A stretch of 41,438 nucleotides of DNA from Bacteroidaceae bacterium (lineage in GTDB: Bacteria > Bacteroidota > Bacteroidia > Bacteroidales > Bacteroidaceae), in assembly GCA_017647225.1 (NCBI GenBank), contig JAGCLA010000056.1, forward strand, positions 1 to 41,438, written 5' to 3'. Positions 7,855 to 17,400 of this stretch are shown here, one piece after another. The notes under the pieces are model-generated. The model was not told the origin of the DNA. It made no database searches and saw only the letters and a program-made list of their open reading frames with translations. Numbering within the stretch: the first letter of the stretch is position 1; every line of letters begins with the position of its first letter. A program made the translations under genes and the position numbers.

Positions 7855-9120
7855 TTATTTTACTTTTAACTTCATGAACCACGCCTCGTTGAATGTGATT
7901 CCGACATTCAGCCTGAAATAGTTCTCGGCAATCATTCCTCCGCCTCTTGGCGACATGTGAACGTATTGTCCCGATATATGTACCTCGGCGTGGCTGTACT
8001 TGTTGTTGCGGTTCATGAACGGCAACGAGAGTCCGGCACTTACTCCATATTCGTCACATCCGTTCCTGCCTTGAACCATTGTGTATGGTTGTGCGTAATA
8101 CAGACCGCCACGGTAGCTTATCATCTTATGGAATTTGTTTGAAGGTTCGTTTGGCGAATATTCCAATCCGGCCGAAATTTTGTAACGGTCAACTCCGTGT
8201 CCTGTTTCGTTGTCACCAAAGAATGTTGATGTTCCCCATTGCTGGTATGTGTAATCGACACCGAACTTCCATTTCTTGTCGTAACAATATGTAAAACCGC
8301 CACCATAAGTGTTTGGCAAATAGAATCCGTTTTCAATCTTCTTCTGGGTGTTCTCAGTTCCGGAAACAGATTCTGTGACAGATGCGTTTGCATTCAGGTT
8401 ATGTCCGAGTGAGTATGTCGCACCCAAAACGAAATCGTGCTTTTTGGCAAAAGTCGCGTAGTATTGCAAACCGAAATCGGCCTTGTAGCTTCTGAATGTG
8501 GCGTTGTATGTCTTTATATTGTCATTGTCGCTCTTTGTCAGGTCTATTGCAATCTCGTGGTCGATATCGCCGTAAATGAAAGAAACGCTTGCACCAATTG
8601 ACAAACCTTTGAACGGTTGCCAGCCAAGTCCTGCATAAGGCTGGTAAAGTCCTCCGCTACCTGCGTATGTGTTTGTACTCTCATTCTGTGTTCCTGCATT
8701 TGATATGTTGCTGAATGAGTAACCGACTGTAGAGTAGGGAAGGAAACCGAGTGACATTCCTAATCCTTTGCATAATCTGAACTGCATGGCAATGTAGTCG
8801 AAACTTGCATTTAGCGCGTTGATGTTCTTGCCGTTCTCTTTGAAGTTTACGTCCTGCAATGTGAATCCGGCTTCAAAAAGCATTGTCAGCGTGTCGGCCT
8901 GTGAGAATGACGCAGGGTTGAGAATGTTTATATAGCTGTTGCTTCTCAAACCGTAACCCAATCCACCCATTTGGCGGTTTATGCCAAGGCTCTGGTTTGT
9001 CAATGTTCCCAATCCGTAACGTGAATATGGCGAATTGACACCGTTGTCGGCTTTGGCTCCGGCAATGGTGACAAGTGTCAGCAATATCGTTAGTATTCTC
9101 TTATAACCAATCATAATCAA
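7855..9120 (-). CDS. Outer-membrane beta-barrel protein, uncharacterised
   Basis: A 421-residue protein with a signal peptide (about residues 1-24, ending AGAKADN) and a long series of amphipathic strands with many Gly/Tyr/Asn turns, including the early SPYSRYGLGTLTNQSLG. That opening is common in a Bacteroidetes barrel family related in plan to FadL- or PorV-like proteins, but I cannot assign a function. It overlaps the 3' end of coaX by 20 bp, so translation is probably coupled, and is followed closely by the TPR protein. Cargo and partner are unknown. Confidence 0.78.
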   Translation of the reverse strand: MIMIGYKRILTILLTLVTIAGAKADNGVNSPYSRYGLGTLTNQSLGINRQMGGLGYGLRSNSYINILNPASFSQADTLTMLFEAGFTLQDVNFKENGKNINALNASFDYIAMQFRLCKGLGMSLGFLPYSTVGYSFSNISNAGTQNESTNTYAGSGGLYQPYAGLGWQPFKGLSIGASVSFIYGDIDHEIAIDLTKSDNDNIKTYNATFRSYKADFGLQYYATFAKKHDFVLGATYSLGHNLNANASVTESVSGTENTQKKIENGFYLPNTYGGGFTYCYDKKWKFGVDYTYQQWGTSTFFGDNETGHGVDRYKISAGLEYSPNEPSNKFHKMISYRGGLYYAQPYTMVQGRNGCDEYGVSAGLSLPFMNRNNKYSHAEVHISGQYVHMSPRGGGMIAENYFRLNVGITFNEAWFMKLKVK

Positions 9121-9829
9121 GCAAAATTCTGTTCAAACCTTTTGCAACAAGGTATTTATCTGCAAAGATGCGATTTTTTATGCTATTTTTCAAGGTTTTT
9201 TCATCTCCACCCGTTAAAAAAACCAAAACATTGCCATATTTTTCTCGAATTTCATTGATATAGCCGTCAATTTCATGGCAAATGCCTTTAATTACACCGC
9301 TTCTTATGGCTGTTTTGGTGTCGTAACCGAATGTGGGGGTTTCGCCCTCTTTCTCTACCAAGGGAAGACGACCTGTGAATTCATGCAAGGCCTTAAGACG
9401 CATCTTTACACCCGGTGCAATGTTGCCACCCTTGTATCTTCCTTGTCGGTCAACAAAATCGATGGTTATGGCACTGCCAGCGTCAATGACAAGCATGTTG
9501 TTGCCCGGCTGTTCGTTCCATGCACCGACAGCCGCCGCTATGCGGTCACTGCCCAACGTGTGTGGTGTGGCATATTCAATGCTTAGTGGTGTGGGTATAT
9601 CGTTGTTGAACCATATTACAGGGCAACCTATTGTATGGAACTCTTCTTTCTGTTGCTCAGTGAGGTCTATTACAGTGGATACGATGATTTTGTCAATACC
9701 GAATTGTTCGTTCCATTCCGAAATTATTCCGTATGACGCATCGCCTCTTCTTGTGTGCAACAGAATCTGTTCTCCGTTGAATAGAAAGAACTTGGCGCTG
9801 TTATTACCTATGTCTGCTATAAGGTTCAA
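9101..9829 (-). CDS. coaX: Type III pantothenate kinase
   Basis: A 242-residue cytoplasmic enzyme that phosphorylates pantothenate, the first step of coenzyme A synthesis. It shows the family signatures of the ASKHA fold: DIGNNSAKFFLFNG at the N-terminus (phosphate loop), the pantothenate-site motif LGSDRIAAAVGAW, and DAGSAITIDFVD near the middle. Length is slightly below the usual 250-260. It is the first gene of the minus-strand envelope operon and ends inside the next gene. Type III enzymes are not feedback-inhibited by CoA; that is family knowledge. Confidence 0.95.
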   Translation of the reverse strand: MNLIADIGNNSAKFFLFNGEQILLHTRRGDASYGIISEWNEQFGIDKIIVSTVIDLTEQQKEEFHTIGCPVIWFNNDIPTPLSIEYATPHTLGSDRIAAAVGAWNEQPGNNMLVIDAGSAITIDFVDRQGRYKGGNIAPGVKMRLKALHEFTGRLPLVEKEGETPTFGYDTKTAIRSGVIKGICHEIDGYINEIREKYGNVLVFLTGGDEKTLKNSIKNRIFADKYLVAKGLNRILLDYDWL

Positions 9830-9843
9830 AGTCTATTTGTTTT

Positions 9844-9867
9844 CGCAATGTTTAACATTGCAAAGAT
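9844..9867 (-). promoter_or_regulatory. coaX promoter -7 element with adjoining hairpin
   Basis: The minus strand carries TATCTTTG (9860-9867), a perfect Bacteroidetes -7 element, 30 bp before the coaX start. Overlapping its end, 9844-9860 is a 17-bp palindrome, GCAATGTT-T-AACATTGC. No clear -33 TTG is visible. The palindrome may be an operator or a leader hairpin. Confidence 0.6.
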
Positions 9868-9941
9868 ACTGCAAATTATTCATAAATTTAACTGTTTTCC
9901 ATATTTTCCCTTAATCCTGCCGTTTTTATGCGACTTCTCAC

Positions 9942-9949
9942 TATCTTTG
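9942..9949 (+). promoter_or_regulatory. Promoter -7 element of the DUF4105 gene
   Basis: TATCTTTG matches the Bacteroidetes -7 consensus and predicts transcription starting near 9956, just before the ATG at 9970. This argues against the longer reading frame that begins at 9928 inside the promoter. Confidence 0.6.
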
Positions 9950-9969
9950 TAAATTATAACGATACAGAA

Positions 9970-11139
9970 ATGAAAAGATTTTGCATATTTGTTTTAGGAA
10001 TCATATTTTCAATCTCGATAACGGCGAACAATCCGAAGTTCTCGGTTCTGACATGTTGGCCGGGTGATGAGGCTTATTCTCTTTATGGCCATACGGGCTT
10101 GAGATATTGCGATGAGGAGAGGGATATGGATATAGTGTTCAACTATGGATATTTCGATTTTGACTCCCCTAATTTTGCATGGCGTTTCATTTTGGGCGAA
10201 ACCGATTATATGGTAGGAGCTGTCGATTACGACCATTTCTGCCAGGAATACATACAACGTGGTTCGCTTATTGTCGGTCAAGTGCTTGAACTGACACCCG
10301 AACAGGAAAATGAACTCCTCGAACTGCTTGTGGATAATTGTAGTGTGAGGAACAGGACATACCGTTATAACTATTTCTACAACAATTGCACAACAAAGGT
10401 AAGGGACAAAATTGAGCAGGTTGCCGGCCCTCTGTCGTATGACGCTGTTGCGCAATACCCGACTTTCCGCGATGCCTTGAACTCATTGTTGGGCGATCAT
10501 CCTTGGTTCGCTTTCGGAATAAATACTCTGCTTGGCGCGGATATCGACCGTCCGGCAACAGTGCGTGAACTGCAGTTTATTCCGGGGATTTTCATGCATG
10601 ACCTCGATAGCTGCTATATGGTAAATGCCGCTGGCGAAAGAACGCCTGTTGTGGCAATGAAACAACTTGTACTCCCCGAAGGTGAAGACGACGCTCCTAT
10701 GCAGAGCAATTTCACCCCATTCAACGTCTCGCTTCTGCTTTTGCTCATGACATTTGTGATAATGTTGTGCGAGGTACGTAAGAAAAAGACTTTCTGGGGT
10801 TATGATGTGCTGTTGATGTCGGTACAAGGCATTGCCGGTCTTCTGTTGCTATTTATGGCTCTTTTCTCACAGCATCCGGCTGTCGGAAACAATTGGGCAA
10901 TCATTCTGCTTAATCCTTTGGCTTTGATACTCATGCCTATACTTGTCAGCCGTATAAGAAAGCATAAGTCATTGTCTTTGGCATGGTTACAGGTCGTTTT
11001 TGTGGTGTTGTTCTTATTGTCGGCAATGTTGTCGTTGCAGGTATATCCGTTACCTCTGTACTTCTGTGCCATAGCATTGCTTGTACGTTCATTGTTTCTA
11101 ATCTATAAAGAAAATATATGCGAATTAAGTCGTTTCTGA
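9970..11139 (+). CDS. DUF4105 membrane protein
   Basis: A 389-residue protein with a signal peptide or anchor (MKRFCIFVLGIIFSISITAN). An exported domain of about 200 residues contains the DUF4105 signatures SLYGHTGLRYCD and YRYNYFYNNCTTKVRDKIE; the conserved His and Cys there are typical of a papain/NlpC-like hydrolase fold, which is family knowledge and not proof of activity. The C-terminus (about residues 250-385) has five hydrophobic membrane segments. The start at 9970 is chosen because the upstream ATG lies in the promoter. It overlaps the next gene by 22 bp, so both proteins are probably made together. Confidence 0.82.
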   Translation: MKRFCIFVLGIIFSISITANNPKFSVLTCWPGDEAYSLYGHTGLRYCDEERDMDIVFNYGYFDFDSPNFAWRFILGETDYMVGAVDYDHFCQEYIQRGSLIVGQVLELTPEQENELLELLVDNCSVRNRTYRYNYFYNNCTTKVRDKIEQVAGPLSYDAVAQYPTFRDALNSLLGDHPWFAFGINTLLGADIDRPATVRELQFIPGIFMHDLDSCYMVNAAGERTPVVAMKQLVLPEGEDDAPMQSNFTPFNVSLLLLLMTFVIMLCEVRKKKTFWGYDVLLMSVQGIAGLLLLFMALFSQHPAVGNNWAIILLNPLALILMPILVSRIRKHKSLSLAWLQVVFVVLFLLSAMLSLQVYPLPLYFCAIALLVRSLFLIYKENICELSRF

Positions 11140-12659
11140 TAGTTCTTTTCTGCTCTTTGGGCATATCTTTTGCGCAGGAAAAAATATCTTCTCCAAAACT
11201 CTATCTGAATATAGTCGTAGATCAATTGCGTACCGATTTTCTCTATGAGTTTTCGGAACTGTATGGCGAGGGTGGCTTTAAGCGTCTGCTTGCCGGGGGA
11301 CGTATATATCCGAACTCGTATTATGCCTTTGAAAACGTTGACAGGGCTTCTTCAACAGCTGCGTTGATGACTGGAACAAATCCCTATGTAAACGGTATAG
11401 TGGGGGAGCGTTGGTTTGACCGTAATACCCTGCGTACTGTGAGCAGTGTGGAAGATAAAAAATACAAAGGTCTGTTCTCTATATCTCCTTATGCACCTAC
11501 AAGGCTCAAGGCAATAACCATTACCGACGAAATGAAACGTGCATCGCGCGGAAAGGCTGTGGTATGTGCCATTGCACCCGACGAAGATGCTGCGGTTATT
11601 ATGGGTGGCCATGCTGCCGATGCTGCGCTTTGGAAGAATAATTCGGCTGGTTTCTGGAGCAGCTCGACATACTATGGGCTTTATCCTGAATGGGCAACGG
11701 AAATGAACAATGTCGTACAGGGACGTCCTGCAAAGTGGGTACCGCTTTACGATACCGAAAAATATAACAATTTCGGTGATGAGGCTCCTAAACCGTTCAG
11801 CTACTCTTTTGACGGTAAGAACAAGGTAAAGTCGTACAAGACTACTGCATGCATTAATGATGAGGTGGCAGAAATGGCTCTGGCATATCTTAAAAAAGGC
11901 ATAGTCGGCAATGACGCTATTGCCGATTGTCTTTCATTGACTTTCTATGCAGGAAATGTTGACGGCAATCCAATGGAACAGCGTCCTTTGGAAATTCAGG
12001 ATATATATGCGCGCCTTGACAGTACTTTGTCTTCGTTGTTTGATGAGATAGACAAGTGTATAGGAATGGAGAATGTCGTTGTGTCGCTTGCTTCAACGGG
12101 TTATGTCATGGTCGGCAATGACGATGGTGCCGAATACCGATTGCCTTCGGGAACTATATTTATGGAGAGGGTACAGGCATTGCTGAATGTATATCTTGGT
12201 GCAATTTTCGGCCAGAGAGAATATATCGAAGGTGTTTATGGCCCGCAATTGTATTTCGACAACGAATTGATAGAGAACGAGAAACTCAACAAAGTCGATA
12301 TCATAGCACGTTCGGTTGAATTCTTGAAATCGCTTGACGGTGTCGAGGATGTGTTCAGCATCTATCATCTTGGCGGAACTTTAAGTCCCGAATTGCAGTA
12401 TGTAAAGAATGGTTATAACCAGGCATGCTCGGGCGATGTATGGTTGCGTCTTATGCCGGGGTGGAAGGTTGCCGAAAGTTCGTTGACATTGACCAATGAG
12501 GTTTATCGTACACCGGTAATGTTCCCTATCATAATCTATGGCGCCGGTATTGAACATGACGTAATCGAAGAGATGACTTCGGCAAATGTGCTGGCTACGG
12601 AAATTGCACGTTTGTTGCATATACGTCGTCCTAACGATAACTGCCTGCGGGTGTTTTAA
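11118..12659 (+). CDS. Alkaline-phosphatase-fold protein, predicted catalytically inactive
   Basis: A 513-residue exported protein (signal peptide to about residue 20) of the PafA-like alkaline phosphatase/phosphodiesterase family, recognisable from LYLNIVVDQLRTDF, ALMTGTNPYVNGIVGERWFD and EIQDIYARLDSTLSSLFDEI. The family's catalytic centre appears lost. By alignment from memory to PafA, the nucleophile position is Ala81 (with Thr80 beside it), the D..GH metal pair is Phe276 and Asn280, the ADHG pair is Thr327 and Gly328, and the late metal-binding His is also absent; only the first Asp (Asp35) remains. It therefore probably binds rather than hydrolyses. Its start overlaps the DUF4105 gene. 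Confidence 0.85.
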   Translation: MRIKSFLIVLFCSLGISFAQEKISSPKLYLNIVVDQLRTDFLYEFSELYGEGGFKRLLAGGRIYPNSYYAFENVDRASSTAALMTGTNPYVNGIVGERWFDRNTLRTVSSVEDKKYKGLFSISPYAPTRLKAITITDEMKRASRGKAVVCAIAPDEDAAVIMGGHAADAALWKNNSAGFWSSSTYYGLYPEWATEMNNVVQGRPAKWVPLYDTEKYNNFGDEAPKPFSYSFDGKNKVKSYKTTACINDEVAEMALAYLKKGIVGNDAIADCLSLTFYAGNVDGNPMEQRPLEIQDIYARLDSTLSSLFDEIDKCIGMENVVVSLASTGYVMVGNDDGAEYRLPSGTIFMERVQALLNVYLGAIFGQREYIEGVYGPQLYFDNELIENEKLNKVDIIARSVEFLKSLDGVEDVFSIYHLGGTLSPELQYVKNGYNQACSGDVWLRLMPGWKVAESSLTLTNEVYRTPVMFPIIIYGAGIEHDVIEEMTSANVLATEIARLLHIRRPNDNCLRVF

Positions 12660-12685
12660 TAGCATATAACAAGTAATAGTAAAAC

Positions 12686-14056
12686 ATGACAGATACATTA
12701 ACCGCTTTTATTCAAAAATTCTGCGATATCCTTTGGGGGTGGCCTATGGTCATAGCCTTGCTCGGTACACACCTGTTTCTTACCATACGTCTGAAATTCC
12801 CACAGCGTAAGCTGTTGAAAGCCATACTCCTGTCTGTAACTCCCGACAAATCTGCCAAAGGCGATGTCAGCCAGTTCGGTGCGCTGGCAACAGCTCTTGC
12901 CGCAACCATTGGAACAGGTAATATAATCGGTGTGGGAACAGCAATCACCTTGGGCGGTCCCGGTGCTGTTTTCTGGTGCTGGCTTACTGGAGTGCTCGGC
13001 ATTGCTACAAAGTATGCCGAAGGATTGCTTGCCGTTAAATATCGTGTCCGTACGCCGGAGGGTGCTATGGCAGGTGGCCCGATGTATGCTCTGGAAAGAG
13101 GTATGGGATTGAAATGGCTTGCTGTACTTTTTGCCGTTTTTACGGTCATAGCCTCGTTCGGTATCGGTAATATGGTGCAGAGTAATGCAATATCGTTGCT
13201 CTGTCACGAGTCGTACGGAATACCTTACATGTGGACGGGATTGATTATAGCTTTGTGTGCCGCATTGGTCGTTATCTTTGGCGTAAAGGGTATTGCAAGA
13301 GTATGTACCACGTTTGTCCCGTTAATGGCTCTGCTCTATGTTCTGGGCTGTTTGTATATACTGTTTGTCAATGGCTCTTATGTAGGTGAAGCGTTGCGTG
13401 TGATTGTTGAATCGGCTTTCGATCCTAAAGCTGCCGGTGGCGGTTTTGTCGGTGGTGCAATAATTATGACAGCCCGCTACGGTATAGCAAGAGGCTTGTT
13501 CAGTAATGAGAGCGGTATGGGTTCAGCCCCAATAGTTGCCGCTGCAGCGCAGACACGCAATCCTGTACGTCAGGCATTGGTATCATCTACCGGTACATTC
13601 TGGGATACTGTGGTGATTTGTGCCTTGACAGGTCTTGTGCTTGTATCAAGCATTCTTGCATATCCCGATATTACATATAACGACGGTGCTATTCTAAGCA
13701 AGCAGGCTTTTGATAAGATACCATATATCGGTACTCCTTTGCTGACCTTCGGTATTATAACTTTTGCATTCTCTACCATATTGGGCTGGTGCTATTATGG
13801 CGAAAAGGCGATGGAATACCTTAAAGGCAAGAAGTGGATGCTTGTCTATAGAGCAATCTTTATTGTGGCAGTGTTCATTGGAGCAATGGTGAATCTTTCA
13901 GTTGTATGGAATATAGCAGATATCGCAAATGCCTTGATGGCTATCCCGAACATGATTTCGTTGATATTCCTTTCCGGTATCATAGCTAAAGAGACGCAGA
14001 AATATCTTTGGGAAGACCGTTTGGATGATACGGAAGAACCGAATAACGATAATTGA
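12686..14056 (+). CDS. Alanine/glycine:cation (sodium) symporter, AGCS family
   Basis: A 456-residue inner-membrane transporter with about ten hydrophobic segments. Family signatures are clear: GALATALAATIGTGNIIGVG near residue 75, GGPGAVFWCWLTGVLGIATKYAEGLLAVKYR after it, and GLFSNESGMGSAPIVAAAAQ near 275. AGCS proteins import alanine or glycine with sodium. Length matches the family. It begins 26 bp after the phosphatase-fold gene and is closed by a strong terminator, so it is probably the last gene of that transcript. The precise amino acid cannot be told from sequence. Confidence 0.93.
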   Translation: MTDTLTAFIQKFCDILWGWPMVIALLGTHLFLTIRLKFPQRKLLKAILLSVTPDKSAKGDVSQFGALATALAATIGTGNIIGVGTAITLGGPGAVFWCWLTGVLGIATKYAEGLLAVKYRVRTPEGAMAGGPMYALERGMGLKWLAVLFAVFTVIASFGIGNMVQSNAISLLCHESYGIPYMWTGLIIALCAALVVIFGVKGIARVCTTFVPLMALLYVLGCLYILFVNGSYVGEALRVIVESAFDPKAAGGGFVGGAIIMTARYGIARGLFSNESGMGSAPIVAAAAQTRNPVRQALVSSTGTFWDTVVICALTGLVLVSSILAYPDITYNDGAILSKQAFDKIPYIGTPLLTFGIITFAFSTILGWCYYGEKAMEYLKGKKWMLVYRAIFIVAVFIGAMVNLSVVWNIADIANALMAIPNMISLIFLSGIIAKETQKYLWEDRLDDTEEPNNDN

Positions 14057-14060
14057 TGAC

Positions 14061-14099
14061 AACATAAAAGCCAAACTCAATGAGCTTGGCTTTTATGTT
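14061..14099. terminator. Bidirectional terminator between the symporter and PII-like genes
   Basis: AACATAAAAGCCAA pairs with TTGGCTTTTATGTT across an 11-nt loop, directly after the symporter stop. The genes converge here, and the A/T-rich arms suit termination on both strands. Confidence 0.85.
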
Positions 14100-14112
14100 T
14101 AGTGGTTATGTA

Positions 14113-14406
14113 TTAATAATACTGTTCGATACTCCAAACAAAGGCTCTCAGTCCTAACATCTCGGCGCTCTCGTCAATGGCTTTGAGTGCTGCCAAAAGC
14201 TTATCTACAATTGCATCATCAACCATTGTGATAATACCAGAGTTCATTGATGCCCATGCGTGTGTGCCATAGTGAGGTTCTCCAGTCTTGCTGCCACGTC
14301 CCTGCAACTGCTCAATGAATGAGAAACCACGGCAGTTAAGGCGGTCAAGTGTGCTGATGACGGCATCCTTGTGTGCCTGGTCAAAAGCTATAAATATTCC
14401 TTTCAT
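14113..14406 (-). CDS. PII-like small protein of the RND efflux operon
   Basis: A 97-residue soluble protein with the ferredoxin-like layout of PII proteins: strand (MKGIFIAFD), helix (DAVISTLDRLN), strand (GFSFIEQLQGRGSKTGEP, with a T-loop-like stretch HYGTHAWA), then strand, helix (AIVDKLLAALKAIDE) and a C-terminal strand (LRAFVWSIEQYY). It is the last gene of the RND operon, 54 bp after the pump gene. PII-like DUF3240 proteins are known beside CusA-type pumps in other phyla. A role in sensing a ligand or regulating the pump is inferred; the ligand is unknown. Confidence 0.72.
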   Translation of the reverse strand: MKGIFIAFDQAHKDAVISTLDRLNCRGFSFIEQLQGRGSKTGEPHYGTHAWASMNSGIITMVDDAIVDKLLAALKAIDESAEMLGLRAFVWSIEQYY

Positions 14407-14421
14407 AAATGTTCTTTTTAT

Positions 14422-14446
14422 TCCGGAGTGGGTGAGCCACTCCGGA
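14422..14446 (-). promoter_or_regulatory. Intergenic hairpin between the RND pump and PII-like genes
   Basis: A perfect 10-bp GC-rich stem (TCCGGAGTGG with CCACTCCGGA) and a 5-nt loop lie 16 nt before the PII-like start. No T run follows on the transcribed strand, so it is probably an RNA stability or processing element or partial attenuator, not a full terminator. Confidence 0.65.
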
Positions 14447-14460
14447 TTTTGTTTTAGATA

Positions 14461-17400
14461 TTATTTTTTCGCGTTGATAAGCATCTCCTCGCTCTTGTGC
14501 TCTTTCCAGTACTGCTCAAGTTCTCGTTTTGCTCTCAGTTTCTTGCGGTTGCGCTTGATACCATTGCTACCGAATATACAATACATTACAGGTGTGTAAA
14601 CCAATGTCATGATTGTAGAAACTGTTAGACCACCGATAACGGCTACACCCAATGGACGCCACATTTCAGCTCCTACACCCTGACTTGTTGCCAATGGAAC
14701 CATACCAAGGATTGTTGTGAATGTAGTCATCAGAATTGGACGCAAACGACTTCGTGCAGCACGTACTGTTGCCGGTATGATACCAAGACCGCGTTCACGC
14801 AACAACATGGTGTAGTCGATGAGTACGATACCGTTCTTTACTACGATACCGATAAGCATGATAGCACCAAGTATTGACATGATGTTCATTGTTGTTCCTG
14901 TGATGTAAAGTGCTATCAATACACCACTCAATGCAAATGGAACGGAGAACATAATGATGAACGGATAGGTAAGTGATTCAAACTGTGCTGCCATAACAAT
15001 AAACACAAGTAGGATAATAAGTATCGCAAGCATTCCCATCTCGGCATTAGACTCCATTTGGTCCTCGTAAGAACCTGCAATCTGTATCGAGTATCCGCTC
15101 GGTATTGTCATGTCGTTGACAATTTCCATACCGTATGCAACACCGTCGCTGAGTGCGGCTCCTGCAGCCATGACACCATCAACTGTTACAATACGCTCAC
15201 GGTCCTTACGTTCAATGGTTGGTGGCAATTCGCGTTGAACAACTTTACCAACATCCTTTACACGTACCTTTGTTCCGTTATTTGAATATAGAACTACATT
15301 CTCGATGTCCGCGATGCTTGTACGGCTTTCAGGCTCAAAACGAACCTTTACATCGTATTCGTCACCATCCTCACGGAAATATGTTGCAAGGGCACCATTG
15401 TATCTATTACGCAAGTATGTTGCAGCAGTGCTTAAGTTAAGACCGTGCATTGCAAGTTTTTCGCGGTCGAAGTCAACCTGGTACTCAGGTTGGTAGTCGC
15501 TGCGGCTTATATTTACCTGCGAAATAAGTGGTGATTTCTCAAGATTACGGGCAAGAGTCTTTGCAAGGCTGTCTGTTACGGCAAAGTCATAACCATAAAT
15601 CTCGAACGATGCACTTACTTGTCCTCCCATACCACCTCCACCTGACTGCAAGTTGAAACGTGCAATCTCAGGGAAACTGTTCTTTATATCTGCACGCATC
15701 TGGTCGCATATTACAGATAGTCCAAGAGGGCGTTCTGTCAATGGAACGAATGAGAAATTGAACTTAATGATGTGTGAGCCGTTGTCGCTCATTGAAGCGA
15801 ATGCATTTTCTTCGTCAGCCTGTCCGACTGTGAAGTTGCAGGCTTTCAAGTCCTTACCGTAGCGTTCCATCCATAGGTTGGTAAGCTTAAGACCTATCTC
15901 TTCGGCTCTCTCTACACGTGTTCCGATAGGCAACTCCAATGTCGCTGAAGCACGGGCACTATCCTGTGATGGGAAGAATTCACTCTTGATACTTGGGAAA
16001 GTGAACAAACTGGCAATGAATAATGAGAAGCAGGCAATAAGCACTGTCCAACGGTGGCGTACAGCCCAGTTGATTCGCTTGGCATACCAGTTGTCGAGTT
16101 TGTCGAGTCCACGACCAATAGGTGTATAGAATATCTTGAAGAACTTGCTTTGCTTTTTCTGTAATTTAAGCATCTGAGAGCACATCATCGGGATAAGCGA
16201 CAAGGCAGCGACGGTAGATACAACCATAATTGTACACATCATCCATCCCAATTGCTTGAACAATACTCCTGCCATACCGTTAATCATTGTCAACGGGAAG
16301 AATACGGCAAGCATGGTAAGTGTTGACGCCACAACGGAAATAGCAACTTCGTTTGTTCCATGTACAGCAGCACTCTTGGGGCTTGAACCGCGTTCAATAT
16401 GTGTAGTTACGTTCTCAAGTACCACAATAGCATCGTCCACAACGTTACCGATGGCAATACTCAAACAAGAAAGCGAAATGATATTAAGTGAACCATCTGA
16501 TATAAGCAGGTATATGAATGATGCAATAAGCGAGAATGGAATTGTTATACCGATAATAACAGTTGCTCTCCATCGTCCAAGGAAGATGAATACTACCAAC
16601 ATTACGAATATCAGTGCGTATGCAATTGTTTCAGCAAGTGCTTTTACTGTCATCATAATATTGTCAGAGGAGTCCATGATTACACCAATCTTCACGTCAG
16701 AAGGCAAACGTTTCTGCAATTCTGGTAACTTCTCGTATATTGAGTTGATAATTTCTACAGAGTTTCCTCCGGTCTGCTTCTGAATAATTATCATTGCACC
16801 GCTCTGTCCGTCAGTATATGTCTTTTGAGCGCGTTCCTCAGTGCCGTCAACAAGTCGGGCGATATCTTTAAGATAAATGTTTGCACCATTGAATGAACCT
16901 ACGACAATGTCCAACATCTCTTTTGGGCTCTTGAATTCACCCTCTACGCGTAATGCGTATGTGTTGTTACCTATGTCGAAGTTACCTCCGGGGATATTTC
17001 TGTTTTCTGCTCCGATAGCTGAACTTACCGCCTCGACTGTGATGTTGTATGCCTCCATCTTCTCGGGGTTCATGTAAATGTTTATTTCGCGCTTAGGAGC
17101 ACCGGCGATAGAAACAGTACCCACACCGTCAATACGTGCAAGTGGGTTGGCGATATTGTCGTCAAGTATCTTGTATAGTGCAGGCATGCTCTCTTCTGCT
17201 TTTACAGAAAGCATCATGATAGGCATCATGTCTGCCGAGAACTTGAAGATAATAGGAGTGCTGACACCATCAGGCAATGCAGATGATATCATATCCAATT
17301 TATCACGAACATCATTTGTCAAATCATCGATGTCATATCCGTATTCGAATTCAAGTGTGACTATAGATATGTTTTCGCGTGATTTTGATGTGATATGCTT

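Noticed and set aside
9928-9969. Longer start of the DUF4105 protein
   Set aside because: The region includes the -7 element at 9942-9949 and would precede a proper signal peptide.
12698-13207. 169-codon minus-strand ORF opposite the symporter
   Set aside because: Antisense shadow of a conserved AGCS gene.
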